This document shows, in pieces, positions 24,069 through 33,682 of a DNA stretch of 64,000 nt. Made by a program: the position numbers and the translations under genes. The notes under the pieces were generated by a model that was not told where the DNA came from, ran no database searches, and saw only the letters and a program-made list of their open reading frames with translations. The stretch spans positions 868,001-932,000 of the forward strand of contig CANNCA010000002.1 of the NCBI GenBank assembly GCA_947503005.1. Direction: 5' to 3'. Position 1 is the first letter of the stretch. Each line of letters begins with the position of its first letter. The stretch is from an uncultured Flavobacteriaceae bacterium. GTDB lineage: Bacteria; Bacteroidota; Bacteroidia; Flavobacteriales; Flavobacteriaceae.

Positions 24069-27000
24069 ATGAAAGAAGGTTTAGCAGGTAAAATCGCCAA
24101 GATGTTCATAGGCAGCAAGTTAACAGTATTGTTAATGATCGTCTTTATGGTCATTGGAGTTTACAGTTCATTTTTGATACCTAGGGAAGAGGAACCACAA
24201 ATTGACGTGCCCATGGCCGATATCTTTATAGGATACCCTGGAGCAAGTCCGACCGAGGTAGAAAGTCGGGTTACTAAACCTTTAGAGAAACTTATCTCTA
24301 ACATCAAAGGCGTTGAATACGTGTATTCGACTTCAATGAAGGAACAGGGTATGGTCATCGTGCAATTTTATGTGGGCGAAGATATCGAACGTTCGTTCGT
24401 AAAGCTGTACAACGAGATCAATAAGCATATGGACATTATGCCGGAGGGCGTAACATTTCCTCTTGTAAAGACCCGTGCTATTGATGATGTGCCCATGCTG
24501 GGTCTAACGCTTTGGAGTGAAAACTACGATGGGTATCAACTTAGCCAAATGGCACAAGAGCTAGAAAGCGAAATCAAGAAAGTCAATGATGTGGCTGTTA
24601 CCCATAAAATCGGGAATCAAAACCGACAACTACGTGTGGTATTGGATAAAGACAAACTAGCGGCTAGCGGACTAGATTTTTTGAAGGTCTCTGAAATGAT
24701 CAAAGCGAACAACGCACAGTTAAGCTCAGGTAGTTTCGATAAAAACGACACCGAATTTTTAGTCAATACGGGTAAATTTTTGGCGTCGGTCACCGATGTA
24801 GAAAACCTTGTGGTGGGTGTTCAACAGAACCAACCCATTTATTTGAAACAAATTGCCAGTATCATCGATGGTCCGGAAATACCTCAGAGCTATGTTTCTT
24901 TAGGCTTTGGTCAGGCCAGTGATAAAGTAGCCGATTACAAATCAGAATATCCAGCGGTTACTATTTCTGTTGCAAAAAGAAAAGGTTCCGATGCGATGAA
25001 AATTGCAGATATAGTCATCGACAAAGTCGAACATTTACGTGCTACTTTGATACCTGATGATGTTCATGTTGAAATTACCAGAAACTATGGTGAAACGGCA
25101 TCTCATAAAGTATCGGAATTACTGCTGCACCTTATAGGGTCCATCTTTGCCGTAACCTTAGTTGTAATGTTGGCGATGGGTTGGCGCGGTGGATTGGTGG
25201 TGTTCTTATCCGTTCCGATTACGTTTGCGTTGACCCTGTTGAGTTATTACATGCTCGACTATACGCTGAACAGAATTACACTTTTTGCTTTGGTTTTTGT
25301 TACAGGTATAGTGGTAGATGACTCCATTATTATTGCGGAGAACATGCATCGGCATTTTAAGATGAAACGCTTGCCCTTTAAGCAAGCTGCCTTATACGCG
25401 ATCAATGAGGTGGGTAACCCAACTATACTGGCAACCTTTACCGTGATAGCATCGGTTTTACCTATGGCCTTTGTATCAGGACTTATGGGGCCATATATGG
25501 CGCCAATGCCTATTGGTGCATCTATAGCGATGATCTTGTCTTTGTTCGTAGCCTTAACTATAACCCCTTACTTAGGATTTATATTCTTACGGGAAAAAGA
25601 CAAAAAAGGAAAAGTAGCGAAGAAGCAAACGCCTTTAGAAGAAACTTTTATTTATAAGATTTATAACAAATTTGAACGACCACTTATTGAAAACAAAGGG
25701 AAACGCTGGTTGTTTTTAGGATTAACTTTTTTATTATTAATGGGATCCATGGTTTTGTTTTTTACAAAATCGGTAGCGGTAAAAATGTTGCCTTTTGATA
25801 ACAAAAACGAGTTTCAAGTGGTCATTGATATGCCTGAGGGCACAACACTTGAACGCACGGGCGTAGTTGCACAAGAAATCGCCCAGTACTTGTCAACACG
25901 ACCAGAAGTGGTCAACTATCAAAATTATATTGGTACCTCTGCCCCTATTACTTTCAACGGTTTGGTACGTCACTATGATTTACGTGGCGGTAGCAATATG
26001 GCGGATATTCAAGTGAATCTTGTTGATAAAGGCGAGCGGTCTATTCAGAGTCATGGTATCGCAAAATTATTGCGACCAGAAATACAAAAGATAGCCGCCA
26101 AATACAATGCGAATGTGAAACTGGTTGAGGTGCCACCAGGGCCTCCGGTATTGTCTACTATTGTTGCAGAAGTTTATGGCCCAGATTACGAGGAGCAAAT
26201 AAAAATCGCCAATAGTATTCAAGATATCTTGAAGAATACAGACGATGTGGTAGATATTGATTGGATGGTAGAAGCCGACCAGACCGAATATCAGTTCGAA
26301 ATTGATAAGGAAAAGGCAATGCTCTACGGAGTTGCTCCGCAACAGATCGCCTATACCATGAATATGGCACTGTCAAACAGGGCGATAACCAACTTGTATG
26401 ATGAAGATGCGAGCAATCAAGTAGGGCTGGTTTTGGCACTAGATGAAAAGGAAAAATCGACCATTACCGATATTTCACAATTGAAAGTTGCCTCTAAAAC
26501 GGGTGGCATGGTGTCCATTGCAGATTTAGTTGACATTAAAGAAACCATAAGCGCCAAAAGCATTTATCGTAAAAATCAAAAACGTGTTGTTTATGTATTG
26601 GCCGATATGGCAGGGGAATTAGAGAGTCCGGCATATGCTATTTTAGGTATGGAAGAGAAGCTAAAAGAGATTGCTTTACCAAAGGGATATGAAATTAATG
26701 AGATGTACTTAGGCCAGCCTGATTTTGAAGATGATTATACCGTTAAATGGGACGGCGAATGGCAAATTACGTTAGAGGTTTTCCGCGATTTAGGAATTGC
26801 CTTTTTAGGAGCCATCATATTGATTTACATTTTAATTGTAGGATGGTTTCAGAACTTTAAAGCTCCAGTAGTAATGATGGTAGCTATACCCTTATCATTA
26901 ATAGGAATTGTTTTAGGGCATTGGATCATGGGCGCCTTTTTTACAGCAACTTCTTTTATTGGTATGATTGCTTTAGCGGGTATTATGGTGCGAAACTCGG

Positions 27001-27308
27001 TATTGCTTATTGATTTTATCAATCTACGATTAGCAGAAGGCGTACCTATAAAACAGGCGGCAATTGAAGCTGGTGCGGTACGTACCACCCCAATTTTATT
27101 AACGGCCGGTACGGTAGTAATCGGGGCATTCGTAATACTTTTCGATCCTATTTTTCAAGGCTTGGCTATTTCTTTAATGGGCGGTACCATAGTTTCAACA
27201 GTATTGACGCTCTTGGTGGTTCCCTTGGTTTACTATATGATCGAACGTAAAAATTATCCTGAAGTTGAAATGGAAACTGCGGAGCGGACTTCGGATATTT
27301 CTGAATAA
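24069..27308 (+). CDS. RND-family inner-membrane efflux pump
   Basis: 1079 residues, full length for the AcrB/MexB superfamily. There is one N-terminal span and two blocks of membrane spans around large periplasmic loops. The TM4 proton-relay aspartates are in GIVVDDSIIIAENMHRH, and the second half has the matching MVRNSVLLIDFIN. It exports a small molecule using the proton gradient. It resembles uncharacterised Bacteroidota pumps more than metal-specific CzcA (no DDE metal signature noted), so the substrate is open. Class A control suggests a stress-linked substrate. Confidence 0.93.
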   Translation: MKEGLAGKIAKMFIGSKLTVLLMIVFMVIGVYSSFLIPREEEPQIDVPMADIFIGYPGASPTEVESRVTKPLEKLISNIKGVEYVYSTSMKEQGMVIVQFYVGEDIERSFVKLYNEINKHMDIMPEGVTFPLVKTRAIDDVPMLGLTLWSENYDGYQLSQMAQELESEIKKVNDVAVTHKIGNQNRQLRVVLDKDKLAASGLDFLKVSEMIKANNAQLSSGSFDKNDTEFLVNTGKFLASVTDVENLVVGVQQNQPIYLKQIASIIDGPEIPQSYVSLGFGQASDKVADYKSEYPAVTISVAKRKGSDAMKIADIVIDKVEHLRATLIPDDVHVEITRNYGETASHKVSELLLHLIGSIFAVTLVVMLAMGWRGGLVVFLSVPITFALTLLSYYMLDYTLNRITLFALVFVTGIVVDDSIIIAENMHRHFKMKRLPFKQAALYAINEVGNPTILATFTVIASVLPMAFVSGLMGPYMAPMPIGASIAMILSLFVALTITPYLGFIFLREKDKKGKVAKKQTPLEETFIYKIYNKFERPLIENKGKRWLFLGLTFLLLMGSMVLFFTKSVAVKMLPFDNKNEFQVVIDMPEGTTLERTGVVAQEIAQYLSTRPEVVNYQNYIGTSAPITFNGLVRHYDLRGGSNMADIQVNLVDKGERSIQSHGIAKLLRPEIQKIAAKYNANVKLVEVPPGPPVLSTIVAEVYGPDYEEQIKIANSIQDILKNTDDVVDIDWMVEADQTEYQFEIDKEKAMLYGVAPQQIAYTMNMALSNRAITNLYDEDASNQVGLVLALDEKEKSTITDISQLKVASKTGGMVSIADLVDIKETISAKSIYRKNQKRVVYVLADMAGELESPAYAILGMEEKLKEIALPKGYEINEMYLGQPDFEDDYTVKWDGEWQITLEVFRDLGIAFLGAIILIYILIVGWFQNFKAPVVMMVAIPLSLIGIVLGHWIMGAFFTATSFIGMIALAGIMVRNSVLLIDFINLRLAEGVPIKQAAIEAGAVRTTPILLTAGTVVIGAFVILFDPIFQGLAISLMGGTIVSTVLTLLVVPLVYYMIERKNYPEVEMETAERTSDISE

Positions 27309-27346
27309 GATGTCGCGTGAATAACAATTAGAACAAATATTAAATA

Positions 27347-27371
27347 GATTCCCGCCTCCGCGGGAATGACA
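27347..27371. repeat. 25-bp imperfect palindrome, copy 2
   Basis: A GATTCCCGCC/GCGGGAA palindrome matching the copy at 9461-9485 at 20 of 25 positions. It lies between the RND pump and the PII-like gene. Both copies are in likely 5' leaders of + strand genes. Confidence 0.65.
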
Positions 27372-27387
27372 TTATAAATGATTAATC

Positions 27388-27693
27388 ATGAAACTACTAA
27401 TCGTAACGGTCGTTGAACAATTCGAAAAAGAAATTTTGCGACTCTTTAAAGAAGCGAATATTGAAAGTTTTAGCGGCTCCGATATTGATGGATACAAAAA
27501 TCAGACCTCGATGATTCGTACCTCGAGCTGGTTTCCTAGTCAAAAAAGCGGCGTAGAGTCTAGTTTGTTCTTCTCTTTTACCGATGAAGAAAAAATTGAT
27601 GTCCTTTTCGGACTGATCAAAGAATTCAATAAAAGTTTGGAAACCAACAATCCGATAAAAGCGATTGTGGTTCCCATTGAAAAATCGATTTAA
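27388..27693 (+). CDS. Small PII-like/DUF3240-type protein of the efflux operon
   Basis: 101 residues with a beta-alpha-beta ferredoxin-like pattern (MKLLIVTVVEQFEKEILRLF..., C-terminal IKAIVVPIE) like PII-superfamily and CutA/DUF3240 proteins. No T-loop or nucleotide-binding signature of GlnB is evident. It lies 80 bp after the RND pump on the same strand. DUF3240 and related PII-like proteins are known neighbours of RND pumps, so it may sense ligand or regulate the pump. Family call is by pattern. Confidence 0.65.
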   Translation: MKLLIVTVVEQFEKEILRLFKEANIESFSGSDIDGYKNQTSMIRTSSWFPSQKSGVESSLFFSFTDEEKIDVLFGLIKEFNKSLETNNPIKAIVVPIEKSI

Positions 27694-27711
27694 TCATTAA
27701 AAAAAATTAAA

Positions 27712-27918
27712 ATGCTAAATACATATTTTAGGGTTATCGTTGGAACATTTATTTTATTAAGCGTGGTTTTGGCCGTGTTAGTTCATATCAACTGGTTGTG
27801 GTTTACCGTATTTATAGGCGTTAATTTGATACAATCAGCATTTACAAAATGGTGTTTGTTGGAGACTATACTTATGAAATTAGGTATCAAGAAAGATGGT
27901 GGTGGTTGTACGGTATAG
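27712..27918 (+). CDS. DUF2892 (YgaP-type) small membrane protein
   Basis: 68 residues with two membrane segments (about 8-28 and 30-50) and a C-terminal tail GGGCTV. The pattern matches the DUF2892 inner-membrane domain, which is often fused or linked to rhodaneses. It is the last gene of the efflux set and ends 13 bp from the convergent USP gene. A tie to sulfane-sulfur handling fits the region but is inference. Confidence 0.78.
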   Translation: MLNTYFRVIVGTFILLSVVLAVLVHINWLWFTVFIGVNLIQSAFTKWCLLETILMKLGIKKDGGGCTV

Positions 27919-27930
27919 TCAGCGCTTTCG

Positions 27931-28767
27931 TTAAAACTTAAAAGTAATCACCGGAAGCGAAGCATGGTTCGCAAGGTCTTCACCGATACTTCCTTTAAAG
28001 AAATGAGCCAAGCCACTTCGACCATGCGTAGCTACGGCAATGGTATCTGCGTGTATTTCTTTCGCGTAGTTGTAAATACCGCTTTCTATGTTATAATCAG
28101 CACGTTGATGTGCATGAACATGGCTTGGCACATCGTTATGATGGGCAACCCTTAAGAACGTATTGATCTGTTCTTGTATCTCACTAGAACTCATAAAATT
28201 GATACCTGTTCGATTAATATAAACTACATGGGTCTCTACATTGAATCTAGCCAAGAACGAAATCGCTTTTTGATATGCGGGTAGGCTTTCAATTCTGAAG
28301 TCAAACCCAAAAACCACCTTTTTCATTTGAAAATCGGCAATCCTATTCTTGATGACCAAAACAGGTACTTCTGCAGAACGCACTACTTTTTCGGTATTTG
28401 ATCCTACGAAAATTTCGCTCAATCCTCCGGCACCGTGAGAGCCCATGACGATCAAATCAATATTTTGCTCTTTTGCGACATTATTAATCTCAGAAAATAT
28501 CTTATAGTTCTGAACTGTTTCTGAAACTTTGATTCCTTTTAAATAGGGCTTGTCTAAAAAGTCCGTAAAACGCTTCTTGGCCAGTTTCATATAGAACTGG
28601 GCTTCCATGAATTCCTGGGAGTCATCTTTGGTGAAAACTGCTTCTGATAGTCCCATCATATGCAGCACGACGATTTCGGATTGCGTTTGTTTAGCTAAGC
28701 TAGCGGCCACTTCTAAAGCATATTCAGAATGCTCGGAAAAATCTATAGGAACCAATATTTTTTTCAT
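27931..28767 (-). CDS. Tandem universal stress protein
   Basis: 278 residues in two UspA domains (about 1-145 and 150-278). Domain 1 has the ATP-binding GSHGAGG...GSNTEKVVR pattern; domain 2 ends with a similar THGRSGLAHFFKGS. Universal stress proteins aid survival in hypoxia, energy depletion and oxidative stress. It is downstream of the HPF gene (21-bp gap) and probably shares its class B promoter. Confidence 0.92.
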   Translation of the reverse strand: MKKILVPIDFSEHSEYALEVAASLAKQTQSEIVVLHMMGLSEAVFTKDDSQEFMEAQFYMKLAKKRFTDFLDKPYLKGIKVSETVQNYKIFSEINNVAKEQNIDLIVMGSHGAGGLSEIFVGSNTEKVVRSAEVPVLVIKNRIADFQMKKVVFGFDFRIESLPAYQKAISFLARFNVETHVVYINRTGINFMSSSEIQEQINTFLRVAHHNDVPSHVHAHQRADYNIESGIYNYAKEIHADTIAVATHGRSGLAHFFKGSIGEDLANHASLPVITFKF

Positions 28768-28788
28768 TCTTCGGGTTTCAATAGTTAC

Positions 28789-29091
28789 TTATTTGTGTTT
28801 ATGTAAAATAGTTTTCCGTTTACGAAGTTGCCCCTCAATATCATGAACAGTTTCCGACAATGATTTTTCAAAATTATCAGAATCACTTTTTGCGAATATT
28901 CTCGGTCCGGGTAAGCTCAATCTTATTTCGCAAATTTTACCTTTACCTTTTGGGTCCTTTTCTTGCTTAAAAAAGACATCTGCATTAATAATATCATCGT
29001 ACTTTTTTTGAAGTTTTTTCAATTTTTGCTCCACCATCGTATTCATTGATTCGCTGACTGGCATCTGTACATATTGTATGTTCGAGGTCAT
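28789..29091 (-). CDS. hpf: Ribosome hibernation promoting factor, short HPF/RaiA type
   Basis: 100 residues, the beta-alpha-beta fold of the HPF/RaiA family with the basic C-terminal tail (RKRKTILHKHK). The short form binds the decoding centre and promotes inactive 100S ribosomes when growth stops. It leads the HPF-USP pair with a predicted 24-nt leader from a class B promoter. Control together with Dps, PPDK and USPs fits a survival regulon. Confidence 0.88.
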   Translation of the reverse strand: MTSNIQYVQMPVSESMNTMVEQKLKKLQKKYDDIINADVFFKQEKDPKGKGKICEIRLSLPGPRIFAKSDSDNFEKSLSETVHDIEGQLRKRKTILHKHK

Positions 29092-29119
29092 AAGGTTTAT
29101 GTTTTAAAATTTTATTCAA

Positions 29120-29163
29120 TAAAGGTAAGCAGCTCCTTTTCCATTAAATATGACTAATATCAT
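29120..29163 (-). promoter_or_regulatory. Class B operator and -7 box of hpf-usp
   Basis: ATGAC-TAAT-ATCAT (29150-29163, one base from class B; centre 29156.5) is followed exactly 29.5 bp away on the minus strand by TACCTTTA (29127-29120). Predicted start near 29115. Confidence 0.75.
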
Positions 29164-29181
29164 AATGTTGGTACTAAAGGA

Positions 29182-29787
29182 TTACTCATTTACTAAGGCC
29201 ATTTTTTCAGCTACCAAGCCCCCTAAAGTTTGAGCTACTTCTACAGCAACCGCGACATTAGACTCATCAGTCCGCGACTCATCATTTGGGCGCATTAACC
29301 AATAGGCCTTAGATTCGATAAGTTTCGCTCCTCTTTTCTCTAGCAAAGTTTCGAGAATTCGTTGTGCCCTTTCGGTAGAACCGCTTCCCAAGGTAATGGC
29401 AACAACGTTGTTCCCACTTAAACCAGAATGATTATCGATATAATTCTTTGTGGGAATATCAGGCGCCCAATTGTAAGTATTGGCACAGAATACAAATAAA
29501 TCGTACGGTACATCCTTAAAATCCTCTGCGGCGGAAACTGTAGCAACGGTGGCTTGCCAACCAAACTCCGAAAGCCCCTTTGCGAAAGCGTTACAAACCT
29601 GTTCATCGAGATTATAAAATAAATCAGGATTATAAACGACAAGCGCTTTTTGTGGATTGGAAGGTAGTCCGACCAGATGCATTGCTTCACCACCCTTTCT
29701 TTGGGCCAACAAGGTGAGGATTATCCAAAGCACAGCCAAAAAGGATAGTATTCCAACAAAAACTCGCTTTTTTCTGCCAATACTCAT
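29182..29787 (-). CDS. Membrane-anchored flavodoxin-like protein
   Basis: 201 residues with a signal anchor (about 8-28) followed by a flavodoxin-like alpha/beta domain (LVVYNPDLFYNLDEQVCNAFAKGL..., FVFCANTYNW, AITLGSGSTERA). The phosphate-binding loop is not a classical flavodoxin T/SxTGNT, so FMN binding is uncertain. It may be a redox or multimeric flavodoxin-WrbA-like protein facing the periplasm. It shares the 29840 class B operator with the divergent exporter operon. Confidence 0.68.
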   Translation of the reverse strand: MSIGRKKRVFVGILSFLAVLWIILTLLAQRKGGEAMHLVGLPSNPQKALVVYNPDLFYNLDEQVCNAFAKGLSEFGWQATVATVSAAEDFKDVPYDLFVFCANTYNWAPDIPTKNYIDNHSGLSGNNVVAITLGSGSTERAQRILETLLEKRGAKLIESKAYWLMRPNDESRTDESNVAVAVEVAQTLGGLVAEKMALVNE

Positions 29788-29809
29788 ATTATAAAGGATG
29801 GTCTAAAAT

Positions 29810-29883
29810 CTAAGGTAACCGAATCACATTATTTACAAAATGACAATTGTCATAGTTAAAAAGCCTGTTAAGAGAGTACTTTG
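29810..29883. promoter_or_regulatory. Bidirectional class B operator, flavodoxin-like gene and MacA-like operon
   Basis: A perfect class B palindrome ATGAC-AATT-GTCAT (29840-29853, centre 29846.5). On the minus strand TACCTTAG starts exactly 29.5 bp away (29817; one base from TAnnTTTG). On the plus strand the box is GTACTTTG (29876-29883): TTTG is at the expected place but TA is shifted by one. Support is good for the left promoter and moderate for the right. Confidence 0.62.
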
Positions 29884-29957
29884 AAATGATTATTGAATCG
29901 CTCCCCTACTAGTTGGATTATTATTAAATTTAAATGGAGTTAAAACTAAGATCGTTC

Positions 29958-31040
29958 ATGATACTGAAGAAATATGTTCCAATCCTTTTGTTGATCCTAT
30001 CTTGTGGAGAAAAACAAGATAAAATCTTTCCAGAAAGAACTTCGTTAGTAGAATCGGTATACTCTTCGGTAACCGTACAACCGGATAGTCTCTACCAAGT
30101 TTATGCTGCCGTTGCGGGTATTTTGGATAATAATCTGGTAGAAGAAGGCGATATCGTGAAAAAAGGAACTCCCCTACTTCAAATCATCAACAACGCTCCA
30201 AAACTAAATACAGACAATGCTCGATTAAATCTGAATTTGGCCAAGGAAAACTACAGTGGTAGTTCTACTCTTTTGGGTTCATTGGAAGATGAAATACAAG
30301 CAGCGACTTTATCTTTCAAAAATGATTCTAGCAATTATTTTCGTCAAAAGAAATTATGGGAGCAAAACATCGGGTCCAAGGTGCAGTTCGAAAATCGAAG
30401 ATTGGCGTATGAACTTTCGCAGAATAATCTAAGGTTGCTCAAAAGCCGTTTTGAACGTACCAAAAATGAACTTTCTACCCAGTTACAGCAAGCAAGAAAC
30501 AATTATGAAACGGCCCTAATAGCGACAAAGGACTTTACTGTCGAGAGCAAAATCGATGGAAAAGTTTATGCACTTTTTAAAAATCCGGGGGAAATTGTTA
30601 CCACCATGGAACCTTTGGCTTCCGTCGGAAGCGCAGATGATTTTATCATCGAGATGCTGGTTGACGAAGTTGACATCGTAAAACTTCGTGAAGGTCAAAA
30701 AACCTTGATTACTCTGGATGCCTATGGTCAAGAAGTTTTTGAGGCTGAAATCAGTAAAATCTACCCACGAAAAGAGGAACGTTCGCAGACATTTACCGTG
30801 GAGGCCATTTTTAAGAATCCCCCAGAACAGTTATATCCCGGTTTAGCTGGGGAAGGGAATATCATCGTCGCCCAAAAAGAAGATGCACTGGTAATTCCCA
30901 AAGCCTATCTCATTGACGGTACAAAAGTGGAGACCGAAGACGGACCTGTAGCGGTCAAAATAGGACTTCAAAATCTCGACCGTGTCGAAATTTTAGAGGG
31001 TATTGACGAAAATACATCCATCATAAAACCAGAAGAATGA
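29958..31040 (+). CDS. MacA/HlyD-type adaptor lipoprotein
   Basis: 360 residues from the ATG at 29958, which places the lipobox (LLLILSC) properly; an alternative ATG at 29934 adds 8 residues. It shows the lipoyl half motif (GILDNNLVEEGDIVKKGTPLL), a long coiled-coil hairpin (about 80-185) and a beta-barrel. It links the ABC permease encoded next to an outer-membrane channel. Its stop overlaps the permease start (ATGA). Confidence 0.9.
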   Translation: MILKKYVPILLLILSCGEKQDKIFPERTSLVESVYSSVTVQPDSLYQVYAAVAGILDNNLVEEGDIVKKGTPLLQIINNAPKLNTDNARLNLNLAKENYSGSSTLLGSLEDEIQAATLSFKNDSSNYFRQKKLWEQNIGSKVQFENRRLAYELSQNNLRLLKSRFERTKNELSTQLQQARNNYETALIATKDFTVESKIDGKVYALFKNPGEIVTTMEPLASVGSADDFIIEMLVDEVDIVKLREGQKTLITLDAYGQEVFEAEISKIYPRKEERSQTFTVEAIFKNPPEQLYPGLAGEGNIIVAQKEDALVIPKAYLIDGTKVETEDGPVAVKIGLQNLDRVEILEGIDENTSIIKPEE

Positions 31041-32299
31041 CCAACTGGAAGGTAATTCTAAATATCGCCAAGACCCATCTCTTGACCAAGATGAAAAGTA
31101 CTGTCACAGCGGCTCTTGGGGTCACTTTTGGAATTGGGGCCTATATTACACTTGTGAGTTTTATGACGGGCCTTAATCAAATGTTAGACGATTTGGTACT
31201 GAACCAGACTCCCCATATTCATATTTACAATGAAATAGAACCTTCCGAAATACAACCCATATCACGATACACCGAATTTGAGAATACGTTCAATGTAGTT
31301 CACTCTGTCAAACCGAAATTGAGTCAACAGAAAATCCATAATGCATTGCCCATTTTAAATTATCTGAAAAAGGATGCCAATGTGAAAGGAGCTACACCCC
31401 AACTTCGGGCACAGATTTTTTACCTCTCAGGTTCCATTGAGTTGGGCGGTAGTTTGATCGGTGTGGATATTATGGAAGAAGCCCGACTTTCAAACATTCA
31501 AGATAACATCATAAATGGCACCCCAGAAGCGCTACGTAATAATGAAAATGGTATTCTACTGGGTGCAGGGTTGGCAAAAAAAATGTCGCTATCAGTGGGT
31601 GATCGCGTTCAAATCAGCACCGTTTCCGGCAGTATCTTTCCTTTGAAAATCGTAGGTATTTATCAAAGTGGTATCGCGGAAATAGATAATATACAAAGTT
31701 TCGTAAACCTAAAGACGGCCCAGCGTATTCTGGGCGAAGCGCAAAACTATATTACCGATATAAACGTCAAGCTATTGAATATTGACGAAGCAGTACCGAT
31801 GGCCAAACAACTGCAACAACAATTCGATGTTAAGGCCACCGATATCAACGAAGCGAATGCACAATTTGAAACGGGTTCAAATATTAGAAACCTTATAACC
31901 TATGCGGTTTCCATTACCCTTTTAATTGTTGCCGGTTTTGGTATTTATAACATCTTGAACATGTTGATCTATGAAAAGATGAAAGACATTGCCATTTTAA
32001 AGGCAACAGGGTTTTCCGGTTATGATGTTCAGCTTATATTTATGAGTCAAGCGATGATTATAGGAGTTGTTGGTGGAATATTAGGTCTACTAATCGGCTT
32101 TGGACTTTCTGTACTAATTGATAGTGCGCCTTTTGAAACCGAGGCCTTACCAACTATCACTACCTACCCCGTTAACTATCAAATAGGCTATTATATCATC
32201 GGAATCGTTTTTGCCATCATATCAACTTTCATTGCAGGCTATTTACCTTCCAACAAAGCAAGGAAAATTGACCCTGTCCGTATCATTCGCGGTACTTAA
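31037..32299 (+). CDS. MacB/FtsX-type ABC transporter permease
   Basis: 420 residues: one N-terminal membrane span (about 25-45), a large periplasmic MacB-core domain (about 60-275) and three C-terminal spans (about 285-305, 335-360, 380-405) of the FtsX fold. It works by mechanotransmission with the ATPase encoded at 32308. It overlaps the adaptor gene by 4 bp, so they are translationally coupled. Confidence 0.92.
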   Translation: MTNWKVILNIAKTHLLTKMKSTVTAALGVTFGIGAYITLVSFMTGLNQMLDDLVLNQTPHIHIYNEIEPSEIQPISRYTEFENTFNVVHSVKPKLSQQKIHNALPILNYLKKDANVKGATPQLRAQIFYLSGSIELGGSLIGVDIMEEARLSNIQDNIINGTPEALRNNENGILLGAGLAKKMSLSVGDRVQISTVSGSIFPLKIVGIYQSGIAEIDNIQSFVNLKTAQRILGEAQNYITDINVKLLNIDEAVPMAKQLQQQFDVKATDINEANAQFETGSNIRNLITYAVSITLLIVAGFGIYNILNMLIYEKMKDIAILKATGFSGYDVQLIFMSQAMIIGVVGGILGLLIGFGLSVLIDSAPFETEALPTITTYPVNYQIGYYIIGIVFAIISTFIAGYLPSNKARKIDPVRIIRGT

Positions 32300-32307
32300 T
32301 CTGAACC

Positions 32308-32982
32308 ATGAACCTAGTCTTAGAAACAAAAAATATCAATAAACATTTTCATAAGCCGAAGGACTTTCATGTGCTAAAGGATATTTCTTTTGGGATAGAA
32401 GAAGGTGAATTTGCTTCCATCATGGGAAAATCGGGTTCGGGTAAGTCTACGTTGCTCTATATTCTTTCTACAATGGATACCGATTATACTGGTGAACTGT
32501 ACCTTAACAATGAACTTGTTACCGGAAAACCTCACCAAGAACTATCACGAATTCGCAATAAAAATATCGGGTTCGTATTCCAGTTCCACTACTTGTTATC
32601 GGAATTCAGTGTGTTGGAAAACGTAATGCTACCGGCCAAAAAACTGGCTGAAAAATCACATGAAGAAATCGAACATGATGGTATGGAAAAGCTGAGAATG
32701 TTGCATATTGATAATTTGGCCAAACAGCGCGCTTCTCGTATTTCAGGAGGAGAAAAGCAGCGAGTAGCTATTGCAAGGGCTTTGATAAATAACCCGACCA
32801 TTTTAATGGGCGATGAACCTACAGGGAATCTCGATAGTCATAACTCTGAAAACGTATTCAGTATTTTCAAACGTTTAAAGGAAGAAGAAGGATTGTCATT
32901 GTTGGTAGTCACCCATGATGAAGATTTTGCCAACCGTACGGATCGAATTATTGAGATGGAAGATGGGCGGATTTTAGGATGA
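32308..32982 (+). CDS. ABC transporter ATPase of the MacB/LolD type
   Basis: 224 residues with Walker A (GKSGSGKSTL, about 40-49), Q loop (FQFHYLLSEF), signature (RISGGEKQRVAIA), Walker B (ILMGDEPTGNLD) and H loop (VVTHDE). It powers the exporter formed by the two preceding genes. A weak positional oddity: the ATPase is a separate subunit after the permease, as in LolCDE-like sets rather than fused MacB. Confidence 0.94.
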   Translation: MNLVLETKNINKHFHKPKDFHVLKDISFGIEEGEFASIMGKSGSGKSTLLYILSTMDTDYTGELYLNNELVTGKPHQELSRIRNKNIGFVFQFHYLLSEFSVLENVMLPAKKLAEKSHEEIEHDGMEKLRMLHIDNLAKQRASRISGGEKQRVAIARALINNPTILMGDEPTGNLDSHNSENVFSIFKRLKEEEGLSLLVVTHDEDFANRTDRIIEMEDGRILG

Positions 32983-33432
32983 ACCGTATAATCCTAATTC
33001 ATTTTTACAAATACATCTATTTTTATTGATTCAATTTATAGACATATTAAAGAGCTAAGGAAACTCAATTCCCTCTTAAAAAAAAATTCTTCCTCTACTC
33101 CTGGCGAAACATAATTGCAAGCAACCGTTTACCACGGAAGAACATCCCGCGTTCACAGAAACTTATTGAAGCGAAATACTTCAATACTAGTTCTACTTAA
33201 TAAAATAGCGGTCTTTATTTTGAAATAACGTAAGGAACTTATTAAACATAAGAATCTATATTTCAGCATTTTATAAACCCTGCCTATTTATTTCGAAAAT
33301 TTCCAAATGTTAAATATTACATAATATAGTACCTTTTTATGCATAGTACTGTAACAAAATAAAACTTGTGTCGTCTAGTAGATGTAGTACAATTTTAAAA
33401 CAACAATTTAACAACATAAAAACTTAGAAATT
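32983..33432. other. 450-bp non-coding region before the peptide-gene cluster
   Basis: AT-rich with no ORF that looks coding. A TACCTTTT box (33330-33337) could be the -7 element of a promoter giving a leader of about 90 nt for the first peptide gene. No class A or B palindrome sits 29.5 bp before it; one GTAAC half-site occurs near 33351. Otherwise nothing was recognised. Confidence 0.5.
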
Positions 33433-33546
33433 ATGAAAGCATCTAAAAGCAGAACGGCAACAGAATCAAAAACAGGACAGTACTTCTCAACCTTTAGCAA
33501 TAGCAAAAGAGCGCAATGGGCACAGTACAGAAATTTTAATCGCTAA
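33433..33546 (+). CDS. 37-residue basic peptide, family copy 1
   Basis: ATG at 33433, TAA at 33544-33546. The basic peptide begins MKASKSRTATESK and ends KRAQWAQYRNFNR. No signal peptide or membrane segment; rich in S, R, Q and aromatic residues at the C-terminal half. Copies 2 and 3 repeat it with mostly silent codon changes, which shows selection on the protein. No known family is recognised. A hairpin TTTGGAGC/GCTCCAAA (33553-33560 with 33614-33621) follows in the spacer. Confidence 0.75.
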   Translation: MKASKSRTATESKTGQYFSTFSNSKRAQWAQYRNFNR

Positions 33547-33682
33547 GAATTGTTTGGAGCTGAAAACTCACAATTGAATCTCTAAAAACTACAATTGGGT
33601 AACAACAATTTCCGCTCCAAAACAAACCGAAGCATATTTGTACCATCATTAAACAATTAAACAATTTTAAAAACAAAATATC

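Noticed and set aside
33351-33364. GTAAC half-site upstream of the peptide cluster
   Set aside because: The partner half is absent and the only -7-like box lies upstream of it, so it is not placed as an activator site.
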